A DNA stretch of 43,887 nt, taken from Lachnospiraceae bacterium AM48-27BH (lineage in GTDB: Bacteria; Bacillota; Clostridia; Lachnospirales; Lachnospiraceae). The DNA lies in contig QUFC01000038.1 of the NCBI GenBank assembly GCA_003478355.1, positions 1-43,887 of the forward strand. Direction: 5' to 3'. Made by a program: the position numbers and the translations under genes. Under the pieces are notes generated by a model, which was given only the letters and a program-made list of their open reading frames with translations, was not told where the DNA came from and made no database searches. This document shows positions 34,392 through 41,147 of the stretch, one piece after another. The number at the start of each line of letters is the position of its first letter. Position 1 is the stretch's first letter.

Positions 34392-36396
34392 ATTTCTTCC
34401 CGTTCGGCCCGTGTTCACAAGCGATTAACTGTTCACCGCAGATCGGACACCGTTCAATTCCACATTTCCAATGGTGCCAGCGGCCGGCCTGGGCGGAACA
34501 TTCAGGACACACAGCACCGGAGACGCCCTGGAACTTGTCGCCTGGATCCCCGACTTTGATCCGACGATATGGCTTGCCGGAAAAATCGAAGGTTCTTGTC
34601 CGACATCCGCACGTCGAACCGATACGGCCGCCACACTTCTGGCAGACCGGAAGATCCGCCGGGGTTGAATATGTGAATTCATGGACAAGACCGTTCACGA
34701 ACCGGATCGACTGGACGCGACCTTCCAGAATTTCGATCCGGTCGATTACCTGATCGACAAAATCTTTCAGAATTTCGTTGTCCAGGTCAAGGGCCATCTG
34801 GATATAATCGACGTGTTTCTTCGAAACGATCCTTTGAGCGACCAGGAACGCCGACGCCTTCCTGATGAATTCCAGGTCGGCCAGATCGTCCTTGTCGCCC
34901 GTCGCCTGGCTGGCTTCAATCTGTTTTTCATATCCGGCGATCTTATTCACAAGATCCCTTTTCTTCTTCGCGAATTCTTCTTTCGTCATGGAATCAGGAT
35001 CGTAAAGATAAAGATCTGTCAACCGGTCGATCGCGGTCTTGCACTTGTCAAGTTCGCGTTTCAGAATGGAAAGCTGTTCGGCCGCCGTGTAATCGTCGTC
35101 GCCGTCTGAAATGTCAATGTCCGGCAGATACGCGCCTTTCCCGACTTCCTGGAAGGCCAGGGCGTCGAACGTCCGGCGAAGGCTTTCTTTGCTGACCTTC
35201 ATATTTTCGAATTCTGGCCCTTTCAACAGTTCCTTTTCCAACTGTTCCAGGGTTTTAATGTTCTTAAAATTCTTCTGGATCCGCGCTAGGTTCGCCACAT
35301 AGTTAAAGACAAACGGGCCGATATAACTTTCGTTTACTGTCTTTGAGTTGTCGCAATCCATCATTCGCGACCGCTGGGCGCAACGGTACATTGACGGCCG
35401 CCAGCCGTTCGCCCTGGCTCTATCCTTCGACGCGATCATATTCGCGCCGCACTTGCCGCACACCAGCCGGCCGGAAAAGGTGTGAACGTACTTCCTGGCC
35501 CGAAGTTCGGATGTGTCGCGGCTGGTTCCGTTTTCATCCATTATCGCGTTGCAACGGTCGAACTGTTCCTTTGTGATAATGGCCGGGTGGTTATTTTCCC
35601 GGACGATCCATTCGCTTTCCGGCTTCAATGGGCCGCGGCCTGACTCACGCAAATTATACCTATATGTCCCGATATAGAATGGGCTTCGGATAATATCACG
35701 GATCAGCTTCGAAGTCCACTGGCCGCCACGCTTCGACGCGATCTGATTGTGGTTCAGATACCGGGCGATTTTTGTCGTGGAACGAACCCGTTCGTATTCG
35801 TCGAAAATAAACTGAACGATCTTTGTTTCTTCTGGATCTGGTTCCGGGAATTTGATTTCCGGGTTCCAGCGATAGCCAACCGGCATACGCGCGCCATTCC
35901 ACAAGCCCTGTTCCGCGCGATCCAGCATGATTCCGGTTACACGTTCGGAAGTCATGTTCCGTTCAAGTTCGGCGAAAATCAGAATAATTTTCAACATAGC
36001 TTCGCCGATGGCGGTCGAAGTGTCGAATTGTTCGTTCATCGAAATAAAAGTGACCTTATGGTCTTTTAATTCCTGATACATCGCCGCGAAGTCCAGAAGA
36101 TTTCTGGACACGCGATCTACCTTCCAGACGATCAGGTGGGAGAATTCCCCGTCCCTGACACGCGACATCATTTCTTGAAAATGCGGCCGATCGGTATTCT
36201 TCGCCGAATATCCGTCGTCTTCGAAAATCACAAAATCTTCAATTCCTAAAAATTTACAGTATTCCTTTAATTTTTTACGCTGAAAAGGAAGACTGTCTTT
36301 ATCAACCTGATACCTGGTCGAGACGCGGACATACAGAGCCGCTTTCTTTTTCGACCAGAATTTCAGGATCTTTTTCTTATTCCTGACATAAGCCAT
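34390..36396 (-). CDS. Large serine recombinase (integrase)
   Basis: A 668-residue site-specific recombinase that would integrate and excise the element. The N-terminal resolvase domain has the catalytic serine at Ser26 (ALYVRVSTRYQ) and the segment DGYSAKNTDRPHFQEMM. It is followed by the recombinase domain and a zinc ribbon (LVCGKCGANM), then a coiled region rich in Lys/Glu. A second cysteine-rich module lies at the C-terminus (CQKCGG, CPECSAQ, CPICGE). The frame is open upstream to 36495, but the ATG at 36396 follows GAAAGGGGC and starts just before the catalytic domain. It probably recognises the miaB junction; the right partner site is outside. Confidence 0.93.
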   Translation of the reverse strand: MAYVRNKKKILKFWSKKKAALYVRVSTRYQVDKDSLPFQRKKLKEYCKFLGIEDFVIFEDDGYSAKNTDRPHFQEMMSRVRDGEFSHLIVWKVDRVSRNLLDFAAMYQELKDHKVTFISMNEQFDTSTAIGEAMLKIILIFAELERNMTSERVTGIMLDRAEQGLWNGARMPVGYRWNPEIKFPEPDPEETKIVQFIFDEYERVRSTTKIARYLNHNQIASKRGGQWTSKLIRDIIRSPFYIGTYRYNLRESGRGPLKPESEWIVRENNHPAIITKEQFDRCNAIMDENGTSRDTSELRARKYVHTFSGRLVCGKCGANMIASKDRARANGWRPSMYRCAQRSRMMDCDNSKTVNESYIGPFVFNYVANLARIQKNFKNIKTLEQLEKELLKGPEFENMKVSKESLRRTFDALAFQEVGKGAYLPDIDISDGDDDYTAAEQLSILKRELDKCKTAIDRLTDLYLYDPDSMTKEEFAKKKRDLVNKIAGYEKQIEASQATGDKDDLADLEFIRKASAFLVAQRIVSKKHVDYIQMALDLDNEILKDFVDQVIDRIEILEGRVQSIRFVNGLVHEFTYSTPADLPVCQKCGGRIGSTCGCRTRTFDFSGKPYRRIKVGDPGDKFQGVSGAVCPECSAQAGRWHHWKCGIERCPICGEQLIACEHGPNGKK

Positions 36397-36447
36397 GAAA
36401 AGCCCCTTTCTCCAGGAACCGAAAAAGGGTATAAAAAAGAAAGCCGA

Positions 36448-36476
36448 TTGCATTTTCTGGCCTTCTTTGCTATAAT
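36448..36476 (+). promoter_or_regulatory. Consensus promoter of the predicted small RNA
   Basis: TTGCAT (36448-36453), a 17-base spacer and a perfect TATAAT (36471-36476). It points away from the recombinase gene. No coding frame follows before the terminator at 36531-36570. Confidence 0.75.
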
Positions 36477-36482
36477 ATAGGG

Positions 36483-36570
36483 TGCTTATTTCCAATATCA
36501 GAAGACCTTTTTCGGTTGCCTGGTATTAAAGCCGGTCAGTGATTGCAGTCGTTGACCGGCTGTTTTTATT
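36483..36570 (+). ncRNA. Predicted ~88-nt small RNA with 5' antisense seed
   Basis: With the promoter above, transcription would begin about 36483, giving a 5' end reading (U)GCUUAUUUCC. This is followed by a hairpin (AATATCAG with CTGGTATT, inner GACC/GGTT) and an intrinsic terminator: GCCGGTCA (36531-36538) pairs with TGACCGGC (36553-36560), then TGTTTTTATTTT. The free 5' decamer is the exact reverse complement of GGAAATAAGC, present at four initiation regions in this element (33474, 38156, 39048, 39576), and pairs almost fully with a fifth at 39339. The structure matches known bacterial trans-acting RNAs. The regulatory role is inferred. Confidence 0.6.
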
Positions 36571-36572
36571 TT
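36531..36572 (+). terminator. Intrinsic terminator of the small RNA
   Basis: An 8-bp GC-rich stem (GCCGGTCA/TGACCGGC) with a 14-base loop, followed by TGTTTTTATTTT on the plus strand. Confidence 0.82.
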
Positions 36573-36581
36573 ATTATAAAA

Positions 36582-36893
36582 CTACTGAATCAGCCCTTTA
36601 ATTAAGGCCAGCTTGTAAATGTGCTTACAAGGTAAATGATCGGCCTTGAACGTGCCACACTGACACATTCCCAGACCGCACCAGACTTCTTCCTGGTCGT
36701 CCGGCGCCTTCATCCTGGCGAAACATTTCTTTTCACTTTCAAAGTGAACGGAAATATCTTCTTCTTTTGCCTGGCGAAGTTTTTCTTTCTGGCCCGGTCG
36801 CTGGTGGACTTCATCGGCCCACCGGTGAAACGGCGCTTCGTCGCGTTCCTTTCTCTTTTGGCGTTTCAGTATATGCGGATCTTCCAGGCCCAC
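36582..36893 (-). CDS. Small SWIM-type zinc-finger protein
   Basis: About 103 residues from a GTG at 36893. The C-terminus CQCGTFKADHLPCKHIYKLAL has the CxC-xn-CxH pattern of the SWIM zinc finger, preceded by a basic, charged helical region. SWIM modules bind DNA or proteins; a specific role is unknown. The start is uncertain because no good ribosome-binding site precedes the GTG and the upstream 24-residue frame overlaps it. The gene could be translated by coupling. Confidence 0.55.
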   Translation of the reverse strand: MGLEDPHILKRQKRKERDEAPFHRWADEVHQRPGQKEKLRQAKEEDISVHFESEKKCFARMKAPDDQEEVWCGLGMCQCGTFKADHLPCKHIYKLALIKGLIQ

Positions 36894-36940
36894 ACGGCAA
36901 GGAAGACAACCACACCGCCGACTATTACTTTCAAAATCAT
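36866..36940 (-). CDS. Possible 24-residue membrane peptide
   Basis: An ATG at 36940 follows AGAAAGGGAAT. The product is one hydrophobic helix (ILKVIVGGVVVFLAVWAW) ending in KIRIY, and the frame stops inside the start region of the SWIM gene. The ribosome-binding site and hydrophobicity support translation. Small size limits certainty. Confidence 0.4.
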   Translation of the reverse strand: MILKVIVGGVVVFLAVWAWKIRIY

Positions 36941-37033
36941 AATTCCCTTTCTGCTATTTATTACCAGTATCTTATATAACTCACAAAAATTATAATAAAC
37001 AAGCCCGGCCTTTCTGGAAAAGGGGTGGTGCTT

Positions 37034-37159
37034 ATGACAATTAAATACATAGATTACAACGACCGGCGTATATATGCGATCTGCTATCCGGCATTTAAGA
37101 CGGTGTATTATAATTCAAATTTCGCTGGAAGAGCGAAAATATATTTGTTGATCTGGTAG
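37034..37159 (+). CDS. Hypothetical 41-residue protein
   Basis: The ATG follows AAAGGGGTGG. The product (MTIKYIDYNDRRIYAICYPA...) is rich in Tyr and Ile, with a basic C-terminal part. A perfect 10-bp inverted repeat (GCCCGGCCTT at 37003-37012 and AAGGCCGGGC at 37177-37186) flanks it, so the transcript could close into a long-range stem. Not recognised. Confidence 0.45.
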   Translation: MTIKYIDYNDRRIYAICYPAFKTVYYNSNFAGRAKIYLLIW

Positions 37160-37197
37160 TATAGCTTTATAAGCAGAAGGCCGGGCGCTTTTAGCGC

Positions 37198-37722
37198 CTA
37201 GCCCGTTTCCTTATTCCGATCTGGCTCTCTGGCCGGGAATTCCTTTTCCAGTTCTTCGGGCGTTTTTGGAGCGTTCACAAACGCCTGGATCAAAGAATCT
37301 TCTGAAAATCCAGCGGCGAAGTTTTCCGGGAGTGCCGCCGCGCTTGGATCGACATCACTTTCCAGGATGGCCTTCGAAATATCAAGGAAAAATTCAATCA
37401 ATTCATTTCTTTTTTCTGGTTTCAGATTTACGAACTTTTCGATCGCTATATAAGAAGCGTTCGACAAATTATATTCGCTTGCCAACTGATCCAACACGTC
37501 GGACGGAGCCGGTTTAAACATTTCACCCTTGCCGTATCGAAGCCAGTCTTCGCTTACGTTGAATTCTCTTATCATTAGAGAAATGACGGAATCAACAGGA
37601 TTGCTTCTTCCTAATTCATATTGCGCGATGGTGTTCCCTTTAACACCGATTCTTTCGCCGAATCTTTGTTGTGTCAGATCTAATTCTTTTCTTATTTTTT
37701 TTATTCTGTCACCAATATTCAA
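37198..37722 (-). CDS. Phage-type repressor, XRE/Cro-CI helix-turn-helix family
   Basis: A 174-residue protein with an N-terminal helix-turn-helix (RIKKIRKELDLTQQRFGERIGVKGNTIAQYELGRSNP) and a longer C-terminal region with an acidic tail that may dimerise; no LexA-type protease residues are apparent. The TTG at 37722 is favoured as start because it lies 6 bases after GAGGTG; a GTG at 37731 is the alternative. It is divergent from the Cro-position gene at 37903, with four operator-like sites between them. Confidence 0.85.
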   Translation of the reverse strand: MNIGDRIKKIRKELDLTQQRFGERIGVKGNTIAQYELGRSNPVDSVISLMIREFNVSEDWLRYGKGEMFKPAPSDVLDQLASEYNLSNASYIAIEKFVNLKPEKRNELIEFFLDISKAILESDVDPSAAALPENFAAGFSEDSLIQAFVNAPKTPEELEKEFPAREPDRNKETG

Positions 37723-37747
37723 CTTTTTCACCTCGCTTTCTGACCTG

Positions 37748-37776
37748 ATTATATATCCAAAATTTTGTAAAGTCAA
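37748..37776 (-). promoter_or_regulatory. Promoter of the repressor gene
   Basis: On the minus strand, TTGACT (complement of 37771-37776), a 17-base spacer and a perfect TATAAT (complement of 37748-37753). The -10 box ends about 25 bases before the start codon. Confidence 0.82.
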
Positions 37777-37785
37777 TCTTAAAAT

Positions 37786-37869
37786 ATCATAAATACAAAA
37801 AACTTCATAAATACAAAAAATAAAGGTTGACAAACTTGTATATATGAAGTATCATGTTCATAGATACAA
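37786..37869. promoter_or_regulatory. Four 13-bp operators in the repressor/Cro-position intergenic region
   Basis: ATCATAAATACAA (37786-37798), TTCATAAATACAA (37804-37816), TTGTATATATGAA (37836-37848, inverted) and TTCATAGATACAA (37857-37869). The consensus half is TTCATAnATACAA. The third fills the spacer of the rightward promoter, the fourth overlaps its start point, and the first lies about 10 bases upstream of the repressor promoter -35 box. This is a typical two-way lysogeny switch layout. Confidence 0.8.
37827..37855 (+). promoter_or_regulatory. Rightward early promoter of the element
   Basis: A perfect TTGACA (37827-37832), a 17-base spacer and TATCAT (37850-37855), covered by two operator sites. 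It would drive the genes from 37903 onward. Confidence 0.85.
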
Positions 37870-37902
37870 AAAACACAGCACACACAGAAAGGAAGTGATT
37901 TC

Positions 37903-38097
37903 ATGGGTAAGACCAAAAAAGAGTCCTTAACTTCCGAACAGATCACAGACGCTAGACGTTTATGTGAAGTAATCAAAGGCGTTCCTGGTGGTAAACGCCC
38001 ACTGTTCGAAATCGTCATGCTGGCGTATATGAACGGTATGGAAGCCGGCGCCGCTTATGCGAATGACTTAGCCAAAACTGCAATGGCGGTCAGATAA
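37903..38097 (+). CDS. Small protein at the Cro position (64 residues)
   Basis: The first gene under the rightward promoter, with an AGAAAGGAAGTG site. The product (MGKTKKESLTSEQITDARRL...) is helical and mildly basic, but a helix-turn-helix is not obvious. By position it may act in the switch; by sequence I cannot say. It contains an alanine-rich C-terminal helix (GMEAGAAYANDLAKTAMAV). Confidence 0.6.
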   Translation: MGKTKKESLTSEQITDARRLCEVIKGVPGGKRPLFEIVMLAYMNGMEAGAAYANDLAKTAMAVR

Positions 38098-38155
38098 AGA
38101 CCGCCAGCACTTCGACATATAGCCAGGAAGCCGACTGCAATCGGCGGCAGATGTT

Positions 38156-38165
38156 GGAAATAAGC
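38156..38165 (+). promoter_or_regulatory. GGAAATAAGC initiation cassette 2 (longest pairing)
   Basis: Here complementarity to the small RNA extends to about 17 bases, GATGTTGGAAATAAGCG, allowing two G-U pairs. It lies inside a possible 9-codon upstream frame (38151-38180, MLEISEREN) and 18 bases before the ATG of the next gene. Confidence 0.6.
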
Positions 38166-38182
38166 GAAAGGGAAAATTGAAT

Positions 38183-39055
38183 ATGGATAACTTTAGAATC
38201 TATGACACAATGTTCCGGTTCAATAACGAAACCGAACGACCTTCTGGCGTATGGCGACGGAACCGGAAATTCGTCCACGACGCGTACTTTTGGAAAATTC
38301 TTAATATGCTGAAAGACGAAGGCTTCGACGTACATCACGACGAAAGCGTTTCAAAGATAATTCGAAGAAATTACATCGAAGGGATCAGAAGGGATTTGAA
38401 ATTCAAGGCCCAGCGGTTCCCGGCCGGCTTCGAAATTGTTTTTTACCAGGACATTGTTCACGAAAACCCACACGGTGGTTTTTACGATTTTGACAAGCGG
38501 CAAAAAATGCCGTACCTGATCGGGCTTCAATATGAAAAATACATGAACCTGATTGTTAAGAAAATAAAAAGCCTTGTGGAAGTCGAAGACGGATCCAACA
38601 TAAAGACAAAGACCGCGGAAGAATGGATAAAAGCACGATACGTTGAATCGTGTCACTATCCACAAACCGACATGAATTTCGATCTTCACGCGTTGGACGG
38701 GCAAGGCCACAAAGGCCAGTACGGCCTAGATCGCGATGGAAAGGAAATTCGCAACGGCGACATTAAATACTTCCGTTACTGGCGTGACGGCCGGATATAT
38801 CGCGGCCGGGTATATTACGATCTCAACATGAACTGGATTGTCATTTTGAACAAAAAGAACACACACGTTATTTCTTGCTGGGAACTGTTCGACCTTACGC
38901 CGGAAGACAATCTTCACCGAATGAAGGATCCGACACGATCAGAAGGTTATAAAAAGTATATGGCCCACCTGGAAAAACTGAAAGCTGAAAAGACAAAGGA
39001 ACTTGTGATTGAGTTAAAACGCCGCGGCTATGCGGTGAAGATAGAAAGGAAATAA
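38183..39055 (+). CDS. Hypothetical protein (290 residues)
   Basis: Begins MDNFRIYDTMFRFNNETERP. It is rich in aromatic and basic residues, especially around FQAQRFPAGFEIVFYQD-like and WRDGRIYRGRVYYDLN segments; the latter resembles a short beta repeat. No domain recognised. The ATG at 38183 after AAAGGGAAAA is preferred to a TTG six bases earlier. It probably belongs to the early transcript from 37827. Confidence 0.65.
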   Translation: MDNFRIYDTMFRFNNETERPSGVWRRNRKFVHDAYFWKILNMLKDEGFDVHHDESVSKIIRRNYIEGIRRDLKFKAQRFPAGFEIVFYQDIVHENPHGGFYDFDKRQKMPYLIGLQYEKYMNLIVKKIKSLVEVEDGSNIKTKTAEEWIKARYVESCHYPQTDMNFDLHALDGQGHKGQYGLDRDGKEIRNGDIKYFRYWRDGRIYRGRVYYDLNMNWIVILNKKNTHVISCWELFDLTPEDNLHRMKDPTRSEGYKKYMAHLEKLKAEKTKELVIELKRRGYAVKIERK

Positions 39056-39057
39056 GC
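39048..39057 (+). promoter_or_regulatory. GGAAATAAGC initiation cassette 3
   Basis: It overlaps the stop of the previous gene (AGG-AAA-TAA) and the ribosome-binding site of the ATG at 39060, and is identical to cassettes 1, 2 and 5 and complementary to the small RNA seed. Confidence 0.6.
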
Positions 39058-39059
39058 AA

Positions 39060-39347
39060 ATGACAAGAGAAAAATTCCGGTTCGCCGGACAGACCGTGAA
39101 GGTCAGAAACGAGATCCCAAAGTTCGGCGGCGCCGACTTTACAATCGAAGACTACTGGCAGAATGTGACCGGCGGCCTTTCCTGGATGGATAGCAACGGC
39201 AACCCGGCCGCGATGATGTACGCGATCCGTACCGGTTCCCAGGGCTTTAACGTCCCGATCGACAACGAAGTCGTTTATGGAAAGATCGGTTCGCTTGGCT
39301 ATCTGTTCCATGTGTCCGAACTGATTCTTCCGAAGGAAGGAGAATAA
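39060..39347 (+). CDS. Hypothetical protein (95 residues)
   Basis: Begins MTREKFRFAGQTVKVRNEIPKFGGADFTIEDYWQNVTGGLSW and looks like a small beta-rich fold. A similar pattern (FRFAGQTVKV... GxxFTIEDYW) is familiar from phage and plasmid hypothetical proteins, without known function. It starts 5 bases after the upstream stop. Confidence 0.65.
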   Translation: MTREKFRFAGQTVKVRNEIPKFGGADFTIEDYWQNVTGGLSWMDSNGNPAAMMYAIRTGSQGFNVPIDNEVVYGKIGSLGYLFHVSELILPKEGE

Positions 39348-39349
39348 GC
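39339..39349 (+). promoter_or_regulatory. GGAGAATAAGC initiation cassette 4 (variant)
   Basis: It differs from GGAAATAAGC by one inserted G but shares AATAAGCAC with the complement of the small RNA. It overlaps the stop of the previous gene and the ribosome-binding site of the ATG at 39352. Confidence 0.5.
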
Positions 39350-39351
39350 AC

Positions 39352-39591
39352 ATGGCACAGGAAAAGGAAATCAAGAATTTTGTTTTCAACTACACCGACG
39401 GCACAAGCGAAACCGTCGAAAAGGGTTTCTTTTGCAAGATCAAAGACGAACCAAACGGCGAAGCAACATTAAGTTTCGAAATGGTCGGCGTATCTGGAAA
39501 AGACCTGACACAAATTGTTCTGGGTTGCGTCGAGTTGGGCGTGCGCCTGGGAATGTTCGACAAAAAAGAAAGCGAGGAAATAAGCGAATGA
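39352..39591 (+). CDS. Hypothetical protein (79 residues)
   Basis: Begins MAQEKEIKNFVFNYTDGTSETVEKGF, a short beta-strand/helix protein ending in an acidic helix (FDKKESEEISE). It overlaps the start of the next gene by 4 bases, and its last codons (GAG-GAA-ATA-AGC) contain cassette 5. Not recognised. It may work with the lectin-fold protein that follows. Confidence 0.6.
   Translation: MAQEKEIKNFVFNYTDGTSETVEKGFFCKIKDEPNGEATLSFEMVGVSGKDLTQIVLGCVELGVRLGMFDKKESEEISE
39576..39585 (+). promoter_or_regulatory. GGAAATAAGC initiation cassette 5
   Basis: It is identical in sequence to cassettes 1-3 but read here in a coding frame as GAG-GAA-ATA-AGC, different from the frame at 39048. It lies 2 bases before the ATG at 39588. 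Retention across different frames argues for selection on the nucleic acid. Confidence 0.6.
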
Positions 39592-40559
39592 GTAACACAA
39601 AGGAAAGCGTTGTTTTGAAGTATGACGACATGGGGATTCCATCCATCATGTTAAAGGTTGAGAACACGGCGAAGACGCCGGAAGAAGCCGACAGAATGTT
39701 CTTCGTGCGTGGTGTTGAGTATGACGCCATATATCTTAGCCGCTTCGTGAATTGCGTCCAGAACGGCCGCGCGTATTCGTTGCCACTGATGGATCCGAAG
39801 GTATCTATCAACATGGACGACGCGATCACGGCTTGTAGAAAGAAGGGCGCCGGCTGGCACTTAATGACCGCCATCGAATGGAACTGGTTAAGAAAGCACA
39901 CGAACCCGGATGTCCACGGAAACACCTGGAAAGGCCACTATCACAATGACGAAACCGAAGTCGGAATCAAAGTCCCGAACACCTGGCGGACACTGACCGG
40001 ATCCGGCCCGGCTTCCTGGTTCCATAACGGGAACAAAGAAACGGGCGTCGCTGATGTGGTCGGCCTGGTTTGGAAAATGATCGCCGGTATGCGCTTAAAG
40101 AATGGCGTCTTCCAGTATATGCCAGACAATGACGCGGCACACCCGGAAGCCGACCTTTCCGAAAGAAGCCAGGAATTCAAGGAAGTTCACATTGACGATC
40201 TTCCGTTCCCAGATCCGGTAAAGATTGGCCCAGGCGAAGACGGCTTGATGATTACAACGTCCGGCGAAGTGGAAGGCTGGGACGCGGTGAGACGCCGCGA
40301 CGTGGTTGTAGATCTTCCAGCAGACAAGATCCCGGAGATCTTAAAGGATTTAGGGATCATCACCGAAGGCATGGACAAAGACGACGCCTGGTTCGCGGCT
40401 GACGCAGACCTGGACGAAGCGGTGTGTTACGTCTCTGGCAGTTGCAACGACACTTCGTTCGCTGGCCCTTCCGCGTGGTACTTGTACAACCCGCGTTCGT
40501 ACGTCTGGTCGAACATCGGCTTCTTCTCCGCTTGTTTAGGGGAACCTGTTATCCGGTAA
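39588..40559 (+). CDS. C-type-lectin-fold protein, likely target of a diversity-generating retroelement
   Basis: A 323-residue protein. The middle part (GWHLMTAIEWNWLRKHTNP, LTGSGPASWFHNGN, GLVWKMIAGMRL, MPDNDAAHPEAD) matches the C-type-lectin/formylglycine-generating-enzyme-like fold of phage and bacterial variable proteins. The C-terminus (residues ~281-316) has the scaffold ACT-TCG, GCT-GGC, CCG-CGT-TCG, TCG-AAC-ATC-GGC-TTC, TCC-GCT. Between these the surface codons end in C (TGC, AAC, GAC, TTC, TAC, GTC), as expected if a template carries AAC codons mutated at adenines. The ATG at 39588 overlaps the previous stop. It is unusual among early genes, and no reverse transcriptase is in the window. 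Confidence 0.75.
   Translation: MSNTKESVVLKYDDMGIPSIMLKVENTAKTPEEADRMFFVRGVEYDAIYLSRFVNCVQNGRAYSLPLMDPKVSINMDDAITACRKKGAGWHLMTAIEWNWLRKHTNPDVHGNTWKGHYHNDETEVGIKVPNTWRTLTGSGPASWFHNGNKETGVADVVGLVWKMIAGMRLKNGVFQYMPDNDAAHPEADLSERSQEFKEVHIDDLPFPDPVKIGPGEDGLMITTSGEVEGWDAVRRRDVVVDLPADKIPEILKDLGIITEGMDKDDAWFAADADLDEAVCYVSGSCNDTSFAGPSAWYLYNPRSYVWSNIGFFSACLGEPVIR
40428..40535 (+). other. Predicted variable region at the 3' end of the lectin-fold gene
   Basis: Codons Y281 to C316 include a conserved frame and variable NNC-type positions. The right part (AACATCGGCTTC...TCCGCT) resembles the place where mutagenic homing starts in other retroelements. The limits are approximate. Confidence 0.5.
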
Positions 40560-40574
40560 CTGAAATCTGTATTC

Positions 40575-40608
40575 CGCGCGATAGCGCGTTAATTGGCCCG
40601 TAAGGGCC
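40575..40608 (+). other. Two tandem GC-rich tetraloop hairpins behind the variable region
   Basis: CGCGC-GATA-GCGCG (40575-40588) and GGCCC-GTAA-GGGCC (40595-40608), both with 5-bp stems and GNNA tetraloops, start 15 bases after the stop of the lectin-fold gene. Known variable regions of Bordetella phage-type elements are followed by a GC-rich hairpin with a GRNA-like loop needed for homing. No T tract follows, which argues against a terminator. Confidence 0.55.
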
Positions 40609-40622
40609 GGAAAGGTGGAACC

Positions 40623-41135
40623 ATGTATAAACCAACGATCAACACATCATACAAAGGTGTATGCAGATTATACGAAACGTGCGGCCGTTCTGATTACTGT
40701 TTACGCGCCGCCGAAGACATTCTTTTTATTCACGGCTTCGACATCACAAAAACGCCTGGATATGAAGATCTTACACCCGATCAGAAAGAACTGTTCGCCG
40801 CCCATTGCGTAAAGTACATGAATAGCGTCGGAATGAACACAAAGATTACTATGTACCCGAAAACGGTTCATTTCGTCCGCGAATATCAGTATTGTTCTTT
40901 CCCGGAATGGGACGAAGAAATTCAGAAAAATATTCGCTGGCAGATCGGGCGCGAATGGATCATCTTAAAAGCCAACGGCCGGACAAGGAAGTTCAAAAAG
41001 TACCTGGACGACGACAGGACGGAAGCTGACATCGACAAGACGGTCACGAAGGAATTTGAATATCTTCGCGTTGACTGGCGGCAGAACGGAACAAACGTCT
41101 GGTTCCACGTTACGGCCCCGGATGAATACTATTAA
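40623..41135 (+). CDS. Hypothetical protein (170 residues)
   Basis: Begins MYKPTINTSYKGVCRLYETCGRSDYC, with four cysteines in the first 30 residues and an aromatic-rich basic body. The frame opens at a TTG further upstream, but the ATG at 40623 after GGAAAGGTGG is preferred. It does not resemble the accessory protein (Avd) or reverse transcriptase expected next to a retroelement target. Not recognised. Confidence 0.6.
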   Translation: MYKPTINTSYKGVCRLYETCGRSDYCLRAAEDILFIHGFDITKTPGYEDLTPDQKELFAAHCVKYMNSVGMNTKITMYPKTVHFVREYQYCSFPEWDEEIQKNIRWQIGREWIILKANGRTRKFKKYLDDDRTEADIDKTVTKEFEYLRVDWRQNGTNVWFHVTAPDEYY

Positions 41136-41147
41136 GGCGGTGAGAGT

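Noticed and set aside
34373..36069. Plus-strand open frames opposite the recombinase gene
   Set aside because: They are mirror frames of a well-supported recombinase, lack ribosome-binding sites and show no family motifs.
34390..36495. Longer recombinase starting at 36495
   Set aside because: The extra 33 residues are hydrophobic and unlike the family, the codon is a TTG without a ribosome-binding site, and the ATG at 36396 has GAAAGGGGC at correct spacing.
40575..40608. Rho-independent terminator after the lectin-fold gene
   Set aside because: Two short GC hairpins are present but no T tract follows, and the second hairpin runs into the ribosome-binding site of the next gene.
40623..41135. 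Avd-type accessory protein of a diversity-generating retroelement
   Set aside because: The position fits, but the protein is longer than Avd, cysteine-rich at its N-terminus and not a clear four-helix bundle.
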